Assembly: GCA_913061465.1 (NCBI GenBank)
Contig: CAJXSU010000016.1
Span: 1 to 36,603 of the forward strand
Length of the DNA: 36,603 bases
Direction: 5' to 3'
Source of the DNA: an uncultured Flavobacterium sp.
Lineage (GTDB): Bacteria; Bacteroidota; Bacteroidia; Flavobacteriales; Flavobacteriaceae
In this document: one piece after another, positions 31,166 through 36,603 of the stretch
How the letters are laid out: the number at the start of each line of letters is the position of its first letter
How positions within the stretch are numbered: position 1 is the stretch's first letter
Notes under the pieces: model-generated
Told to the model about the DNA's origin: nothing
Seen by the model: the letters and a program-made list of their open reading frames with translations, nothing else
Databases searched by the model: none
Position numbers and translations under genes: made by a program

Positions 31166-33373
31166 TTGAATATAAATATTTCTGAGAAAGCATTACAAGA
31201 TTTAGAGTTTACAACGGTTATTCAACAAGTTGCAACCTTTAGTATTTCTGAATTAGGGAAAAAACAAGTTTTAGAAACCTTGCCCTATTCTAATAAAAAA
31301 AGACTACTACGAGAATTAGAATTCACAAACGAATACCTTTCATCATTTGAAAGCGACAATAGAATTCCTAATCACGGTTTTGATAATATTTATAAACAAA
31401 TAAAACGATTGACTATCGAGGATAGTTATATTGAAACAGAAAGTTTTTTAAAAATTGCTACTACATCTGAAACCATTAAGGAATTAAAAAAATATTTTAA
31501 AAAATTTAACACTTACTTTCCACAGCTTTCAATTTTAAGTGAAAAAGTTGATTTTGTTCAAGAAATTATTGACGATATAAAAAAAGTAATTTCTCCATAC
31601 GGTGAAGTTGTAGATAATGCTTCTCCTGAATTGAGAAAAATCAGAAGAAGTATCAGTGGCTTAAATGGTAAAATTGGACAAAGTTTTTCTTCAGCGTTAA
31701 GTAAAGCAAAGGCTTCAGGTTATTTAGATGATATAAAAGAATCTATTATTGATAATCATCGTGTCCTAGCTGTATTAGCCATGTATCGCAAAAAAGTATC
31801 AGGAAGTTTACTTGGCTCTTCAAAATCTGGTAACATTGTATATATTGCACCACAAGCTACGCTAACATATCAAAGAGAACTACAAAATCTAGAATATGAA
31901 GAAAAGCAAGAGGTTATTAGAATACTTAAAACTTTAAGTCATAAAATAAGACCTTATTCCACACTATTAGAATCGCATTTAGACTATTTGACACATTTAG
32001 ATGTGATTAGTTCAAAAACTAAGTATGCATATTCTATTAATGGATTATTACCGAAAATTGACAAAAACAAAAGGGTGTATTTTAAAGATGCCTTCCATCC
32101 TATTCTTTTTGTAAATAATAAAGAAGAAAATTTAGAGGTTATTCCTCAAACCATAGAGTTAAATGAAAAACAGCAAATTATAGTCATCTCTGGACCAAAT
32201 GCAGGTGGTAAAAGTATTACTTTAAAAACTATTGGTCTATTACAAATAATGTTACAAAGTGGTATTCTAATCCCTGTAAATGAACAGAGTGAAACAACAA
32301 TATTTGATACTATTTTAACAGACATAGGAGATAATCAATCTATTGAAAATCAACTAAGTACTTACAGCTATAGATTAAAAAATATGCGATATTTCTTACG
32401 AAACTGTAATGAAAACACGTTGTTTTTAATAGATGAGTTTGGTACAGGTAGTGATCCTGAATTGGGAGGAGCCTTAGCAGAAATATTTTTAGAGGAATTT
32501 TATCACAAAAAAGCTTTTGGAATAATTACAACTCACTATTCAAATTTAAAAGTTTTAGCAAATGAATTAGACTATGTAACTAATGCTAACATGCAATTTA
32601 ATGAACAAACTCTAGAGCCCCTATACAAATTATATTTAGGACAAGCTGGAAGCTCATTTACATTCGAAGTTGCACAAAAAAATGGAATCCCCTTTAGTTT
32701 AATCAATAAAGCTAAAAAACGAGTTGAAACTGAGAAAATTCGTTTAGACAAAACCATCTCAAAACTTCAAAAAGAAAGAAATCGTCTTCATAAAAATTCT
32801 GAAAATCTAGAAAAGCAAAAGTCTAAAGGATTAAAACATATTGAAAGTTTACAAGATAAAGAAGAGAAAATTCAAGCAAAATTAGCTGGGTTTCAAGAAT
32901 TATATGACAAAAATCAAAAAATGTTGTCATTAGGAAGAAAAACCAACGAACTATTTAATAAATATTTACAGACAAATAATAAAAAAGAATTAACTCTAAA
33001 TTTTAATAAATGGGTTGCTGATGAGAAAATAAAATATGCTAAGAAAAATCCTATAAAGCCAAAAACAAAATCACAAAAACAACAAGCTAAAATTGTCAAA
33101 AAACAACTACAAGAAGTTATTCAAAAAGTAGAAAATGAAGTAATGAAAAAGGTAGTTGAAATCAGAAAGGTTAAACATAAAGAAGCTGAAAAGTTGGCAA
33201 AATTAAAGTCTGAGTATATTTTTAAAATTAATGATAGTGTGAGGCTTATAGATGGAAACTCTGTTGGGACTATTGAAAAAATTGAAAAGAAAAAAGCTTT
33301 TATTAATTTCGGAAACTTTACAACTGAAGCCTCTCTAGAAAAACTAGAATTGGTAGAAAAAAGTAAAGGATAA
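31166..33373 (+). CDS. mutS2: MutS2 family ATPase without Smr domain
   Basis: A 735-residue MutS2 protein. N-terminal clamp/lever region 1-320 (SISEKALQDLEFTTVI-like beginning; SPELRKIRRSISGLNGKI 153-170). ATPase: Walker A GPNAGGKS (343-350), Walker B LFLIDEFGTGSDP (419-431), switch His457 in TTHYSN. Residues ~515-690 are a long Lys/Glu-rich coiled coil, followed by a KOW-like segment (VRLIDGNSVGTIEKI) and the end. The C-terminal Smr nuclease domain of classical MutS2 (about 780 residues) is missing. No ATG exists near the conserved N terminus; TTG at 31166, two bases after AAAGG, is the best start. MutS2 acts on recombination intermediates or collided ribosomes; without Smr the nuclease role is unlikely. 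Confidence 0.93.
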   Translation: MNINISEKALQDLEFTTVIQQVATFSISELGKKQVLETLPYSNKKRLLRELEFTNEYLSSFESDNRIPNHGFDNIYKQIKRLTIEDSYIETESFLKIATTSETIKELKKYFKKFNTYFPQLSILSEKVDFVQEIIDDIKKVISPYGEVVDNASPELRKIRRSISGLNGKIGQSFSSALSKAKASGYLDDIKESIIDNHRVLAVLAMYRKKVSGSLLGSSKSGNIVYIAPQATLTYQRELQNLEYEEKQEVIRILKTLSHKIRPYSTLLESHLDYLTHLDVISSKTKYAYSINGLLPKIDKNKRVYFKDAFHPILFVNNKEENLEVIPQTIELNEKQQIIVISGPNAGGKSITLKTIGLLQIMLQSGILIPVNEQSETTIFDTILTDIGDNQSIENQLSTYSYRLKNMRYFLRNCNENTLFLIDEFGTGSDPELGGALAEIFLEEFYHKKAFGIITTHYSNLKVLANELDYVTNANMQFNEQTLEPLYKLYLGQAGSSFTFEVAQKNGIPFSLINKAKKRVETEKIRLDKTISKLQKERNRLHKNSENLEKQKSKGLKHIESLQDKEEKIQAKLAGFQELYDKNQKMLSLGRKTNELFNKYLQTNNKKELTLNFNKWVADEKIKYAKKNPIKPKTKSQKQQAKIVKKQLQEVIQKVENEVMKKVVEIRKVKHKEAEKLAKLKSEYIFKINDSVRLIDGNSVGTIEKIEKKKAFINFGNFTTEASLEKLELVEKSKG

Positions 33374-33400
33374 AAAGAATTAAATCATAAAAATAATAGC

Positions 33401-35230
33401 ATGACAAAATTTCTAAAAAATGTATTAGAAAAAATGCCTACCAGTTGGTTATCCAATACTACACATCGATTAGATATTTATAATGAAAAGTTAGCCAAAA
33501 CTGAATTTCTACAACAGTTTGAATTGTTAAGCAAAAACAATAGCCATGACACTTTAGACTTAAGAAATTTACCTACCGCATATGATTACATTCGTTTAGG
33601 ACACCCATTATCGTGTGTTTTAGAATGGGCAATAGCTCATTTACACGACGTAAATTCAAAAAACATCATTAGTTTTTCATCACAGTCGATTCCAATTCTT
33701 GCCATATTAAGAAAAAATTTATTAGCACATAAAAATACTCAAATCATCTATACCGATAACTTTTTGGATTTCTTTGATTATGAGACTGTTAAAAATACCT
33801 ATGGTTATAATTTTGAACTAAAAAAAGTTAAAAAATTATCTGATATTCCTGCTTTTGAAGGGAGTACTATATTAGTTTCACAATCAGAAAAAATAGACAT
33901 TAACAATCTAGGTTTAAATGTTGACTTTTTCATCAACACCTTCAAAAAGCTTGGGAGTATTCTAATTATTAATGGAAAACAAAACGAACATTATATCTCT
34001 GAAATCCAACATGTCAGGAGAAGAGAGACAATTGCTATGACCCCTTCAAATTGTCACAGTGTATTACTAGCTTTAATTAAAAATTCAAATTTCACTAATT
34101 CATTATCTAAAATAGAACTCAATAAAAAAATTGTTAGAGATGAAATTATCAATATTACTGGTGCGTTGACAATGCCTTTAATTGGATCTAGCGGTCTTTC
34201 TGTTCAATATGCTATAATGATGGGGCTTGTAGACTTTGCACAAGAAAATCACAAAGGAAAACCTATAAAATTTATAGTTCCACCTAATTGTTATGGTGGA
34301 ACTAATGACCAAGCTAGACGGGTTGCTGCATGTATAAAAAATGTTGAAGTAATTGATTTACCTGTTGATGGAGAAAACGATATGACACAGAGTATAGATC
34401 TTATTTTAGATGAAATTGCAATTCAAAATGCTGTTCCATTTATTATAGCTGAAATTCCGACTAACCCAAGAGTTGAAGTTCCAGATTTAATACAATTAAA
34501 AACAATTTTAGAGAAAAAGCGTGAAACTACTTCAGGTGAACTTGCCATTAATCCTGTTTTTGTTTTAGATCAAACTTTTTGTCCTAATACTCCATTTTTA
34601 GATGGTGTTGAAATTTTTTCTAAAGTTAGTGCCATTTCTTATGTTAGTGGTTCTAAATTTCCAAGTGGTGGACTATGTACAGCAGGGTACTGCGTAGGAA
34701 ATGAAAAAACAATTTCTTTGATGTGTAAAATTGAGAAACATCTTAGGATTTGCGATAATGAAGCCACGGACCTTCAATATGAAATTTTAGCAAAACAGTT
34801 ACCATCAATGAACCAAAGAATAATTGATGCATATCAAAATACTCGAGATTTTGTGAACTTCATAACTAAAAATTTACCTAGCGCAAAAATAAACTTTGTC
34901 TCTAAAGACTTAGCTCATCAAGGTTTTACTCCATCAGTTTTTTCATTAGACCTTCCAACAAAAGGAAACACAAACACGGAAAAAGAAAATTACAAAAGGG
35001 CATTAAATCTTAAATTAATAAATTTAATGATTAAAAAAATACCTAATGAAAGTAAGTTTTGTGTTAGTTATGGTCAACTCAAGGGTAGCTATTGGACTAT
35101 TCCTGCTACATCTACTCAAGGAACTACAAAAGAGGGAGACAAAGATTATATTGTACGTGTATCATTATCACCAAAGATAAATCTTACACTACATAAAAAA
35201 GTTTTTTTAGAGTTTACAGCAAACATTTAA
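33401..35230 (+). CDS. PLP-dependent Cys/Met-metabolism-type enzyme with an extra degenerate N-terminal half-domain
   Basis: A 609-residue protein, about 200 longer than normal cystathionine gamma-synthase-fold enzymes. Residues ~245-609 carry the fold: SSGLSVQYAIMMGL (263-276), PPNCYGGT (294-301), AEIPTNPRVEVPDL (350-363), VLDQTF (388-393) and the lysine K419 in YVSGSKFPSGG, with a C-terminal domain ending in WTIPATSTQGTT and VRVSLSP. Residues ~60-200 resemble the beginning of the same fold again (YDYIRLGHPLSCVLEWAIAHL, then FSSQSIPILAILRKNL) but lack the YGGT and NP motifs, suggesting a decayed duplication. Reaction unknown; lyase, synthase or desulfhydrase cannot be distinguished. It starts 27 bases after mutS2. 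Confidence 0.82.
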   Translation: MTKFLKNVLEKMPTSWLSNTTHRLDIYNEKLAKTEFLQQFELLSKNNSHDTLDLRNLPTAYDYIRLGHPLSCVLEWAIAHLHDVNSKNIISFSSQSIPILAILRKNLLAHKNTQIIYTDNFLDFFDYETVKNTYGYNFELKKVKKLSDIPAFEGSTILVSQSEKIDINNLGLNVDFFINTFKKLGSILIINGKQNEHYISEIQHVRRRETIAMTPSNCHSVLLALIKNSNFTNSLSKIELNKKIVRDEIINITGALTMPLIGSSGLSVQYAIMMGLVDFAQENHKGKPIKFIVPPNCYGGTNDQARRVAACIKNVEVIDLPVDGENDMTQSIDLILDEIAIQNAVPFIIAEIPTNPRVEVPDLIQLKTILEKKRETTSGELAINPVFVLDQTFCPNTPFLDGVEIFSKVSAISYVSGSKFPSGGLCTAGYCVGNEKTISLMCKIEKHLRICDNEATDLQYEILAKQLPSMNQRIIDAYQNTRDFVNFITKNLPSAKINFVSKDLAHQGFTPSVFSLDLPTKGNTNTEKENYKRALNLKLINLMIKKIPNESKFCVSYGQLKGSYWTIPATSTQGTTKEGDKDYIVRVSLSPKINLTLHKKVFLEFTANI

Positions 35231-35241
35231 TCCTTAGGAAA

Positions 35242-35466
35242 CTATTCATAACCCTCAATTTGTTGATCATAAAATAATGAGGCTGCTTCGATTAGATTAG
35301 AAACTTCATCTGCAATATCATCTTCTCTTTCTCCAGATAAATCCTCAAACCATTCAATTTCATCATCTTTTAAATTGATTAAAAATCGAGGAAATTCAGT
35401 ATGAAGAACAAAAATATCTTCAGGGAAACTACTGTTATCAGCTAATAAAAATTTAGGTAGAACCAT
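35242..35466 (-). CDS. Small acidic conserved protein, function unknown
   Basis: A 74-residue soluble protein with a net acidic composition (many Glu/Asp in DLSGEREDDIADEVSNLIEAA). It starts MVLPKFLLADNSSFPEDIFVLHTEFPRF, then alternates beta-like and helical stretches. No signal, no membrane segment, no motif I can name. Its ATG overlaps the end of the MATE gene by 14 bases, a spacing that argues for a real, co-translated gene; similar proteins next to MATE genes occur in relatives. It ends 11 bases from the convergent PLP enzyme gene. Confidence 0.8.
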   Translation of the reverse strand: MVLPKFLLADNSSFPEDIFVLHTEFPRFLINLKDDEIEWFEDLSGEREDDIADEVSNLIEAASLFYDQQIEGYE

Positions 35467-36603
35467 TTTTTTTTGTTTTTATCAATTTTAAGGTTAAATA
35501 ATTAAAGCGAAGATATAATAAAATAGATGCAGATGATAATCCTGCTAATAACCCCATCCAAATACCTATGCTACCATAAACATCTTCTTTTCCCAAGAAA
35601 AAACTAACAGGAAATCCAATAATCCAATATGAAATAAAAGTAATTAAAGTTGGTATGTTTACATCTTGAAGTCCACGTAATGCCCCTAGAACAACTACCT
35701 GTATACTATCACTAATCTGAAAAATTGCAGCTATTAATAATAATTGTGAAGCTATACTAACAACTTCCATCGTATCAATTAAGTTATCAGGATCAGTTAA
35801 GTCTACATATAATCTAGGTAATTGAAATCTGAAAATTAAAAATAATACTGCAAAACCAGTAGCAAATATAACCGCAAAAAGGAAAATTGAAATGGCTATT
35901 CTTCTTAATTCTATAAATTTTAATAAACCTTTCTGATTTCCAACTCTTACCATAGCTGCGACTCCTAAACCCATTGCAATCATAAATGTCATTGAAGATA
36001 AGTTTAACGCAATTTGATTTGCCGCTTGAGGGTTTTTACCCAATAAACCACTTAGCCATATAGCAGCAGTGAAAATAGCTATTTCGAAAAACATTTGCAT
36101 AGCACTAGGGGCTCCTAAACTAATTATTTTTCTAAGCATAAATTTTTCTAACACATAAATTTTAATATTAGTTACAAACCTCTTGGATCGTTCTTTGTTT
36201 GCCAACAACCACCATAAATAAGCAAGCATAATAAATCTAGATATAAGTGTACCATAAGCAGCTCCAATTATTCCCAAAGCAGGAAAGCCAAATTTTCCAA
36301 AAATTAAAATATAGTTTAAAACTATATTTATAATATTGGCTATAATTGTTGCATACATTGGATATTTAGTCATGGATAACCCATCACTAAATTGTTTAAA
36401 TGCTTGAAAGACAATGAGAGGAATTAAGGAAAAAGCTACGAGATCTAAATATGGAATAGCTAAGTTCACAACTTCTTTTGGTTGATTTAAAAAATTACTA
36501 TTAAGGAGCGATTTTGAAAGAAGTAAGAGTAAAAACATAGTAATACCCAAAACAGTACATAGAAATAAGCCATGTTTAAAAGTAGACTTAGCTTTTAGAA
36601 AAT
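35453..36603 (-). CDS. MATE family multidrug efflux transporter (N terminus beyond the window)
   Basis: The last ~382 residues of a Na+ or H+-coupled multidrug/toxin extruder. The frame stays open to the end of the window, so the start codon lies outside. About nine to ten hydrophobic segments are visible. MATE hallmarks include AFSLIPLIVFQAFKQFSDGLSMTKYPM with the following NIVLNYILIFGKFGFPALGIIGAAYGT, and LGAPSAMQMFFEIAIF opening the second half, plus QVVVLGALRGLQDVNIPT near the C terminus. The second half repeats the pattern of the first, as expected for the internal pseudo-symmetry. The tail (LIKTKKNGST) is cytoplasmic and basic. Substrate not predictable. Confidence 0.95.
   Translation of the reverse strand, partial: FLKAKSTFKHGLFLCTVLGITMFLLLLLSKSLLNSNFLNQPKEVVNLAIPYLDLVAFSLIPLIVFQAFKQFSDGLSMTKYPMYATIIANIINIVLNYILIFGKFGFPALGIIGAAYGTLISRFIMLAYLWWLLANKERSKRFVTNIKIYVLEKFMLRKIISLGAPSAMQMFFEIAIFTAAIWLSGLLGKNPQAANQIALNLSSMTFMIAMGLGVAAMVRVGNQKGLLKFIELRRIAISIFLFAVIFATGFAVLFLIFRFQLPRLYVDLTDPDNLIDTMEVVSIASQLLLIAAIFQISDSIQVVVLGALRGLQDVNIPTLITFISYWIIGFPVSFFLGKEDVYGSIGIWMGLLAGLSSASILLYLRFNYLTLKLIKTKKNGST

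Noticed and set aside
1-36603. Search for mobile elements, CRISPR repeats, tRNA or rRNA genes
   Set aside because: No transposase or integrase frame, no regularly spaced direct repeats, and no cloverleaf or rRNA signature was seen by eye.

Overview
The window is strongly AT-rich DNA from a member of the Bacteroidota, most likely a marine or aquatic Flavobacteriaceae. The evidence is protein content typical of that family (DUF6452/DUF6048 pair, DUF6787, Smr-less MutS2, asymmetric ABC-F, sulfonolipid-type genes), lipoprotein signals everywhere, an absence of Shine-Dalgarno sequences, and Bacteroidota -7 promoter boxes (TAnnTTTG) in front of most transcription units. No tRNA, rRNA, IS element, prophage or CRISPR array was seen; this is core chromosome.

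Layout. 1-337: 3' end of an unrecognised, possibly SGNH-like protein. 342-1889: divergent DUF2461 and DUF1853 genes. 1903-8875 (minus strand): a complete histidine operon in the order hisG-D-C-B-H-A-F-IE, with overlaps or gaps of at most a few bases. It is preceded at 8941-9058 by a transcription attenuator: an 18-codon leader peptide carrying four consecutive His codons plus a fifth, then a strong intrinsic terminator, with an 8-bp antiterminator pairing that the two ribosome positions would switch. 9206-10507: dicarboxylate/glutamate-type cation symporter. 10638-13477 (plus): DUF6787, CoA-type Nudix hydrolase, acyltransferase, OxyR. 13481-15097 (minus): ABC-F ATPase. 15304-18674 (plus): thioredoxin-fold lipoprotein and a DEAD-box RNA helicase, closed by a bidirectional terminator.

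18748-24689 (minus): a possible operon of ornithine aminotransferase, S9 oligopeptidase, a cysteine-synthase-family enzyme and an alpha-oxoamine synthase. The last two fit the cysteate synthase / cysteate fatty-acyl transferase pair that makes capnine-type sulfonolipids. 24690-24977: an intergenic region with a short GC-rich, structured element of unknown identity. 24978-30422 (plus): RlmD-like RNA methyltransferase without Fe-S cysteines, pterin dehydratase, DUF6452 and DUF6048 proteins, 2OG-Fe(II) oxygenase, SUI1 factor, nucleoside phosphorylase and a tiny lipoprotein. 30467-33373: ung and mutS2, diverging from face-to-face promoters. 33401-36603: an unusual 609-residue PLP enzyme with an apparently duplicated N-terminal half, a small acidic protein and the C-terminal part of a MATE transporter that runs off the window.

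The most notable finding is the his leader/attenuator. The next are the GC-rich intergenic element, the PLP enzyme with duplicated half-domain, the Cys-rich insertion in RocD and the sulfonolipid gene pair. Functional calls rest on motifs read by eye; no database search was possible.
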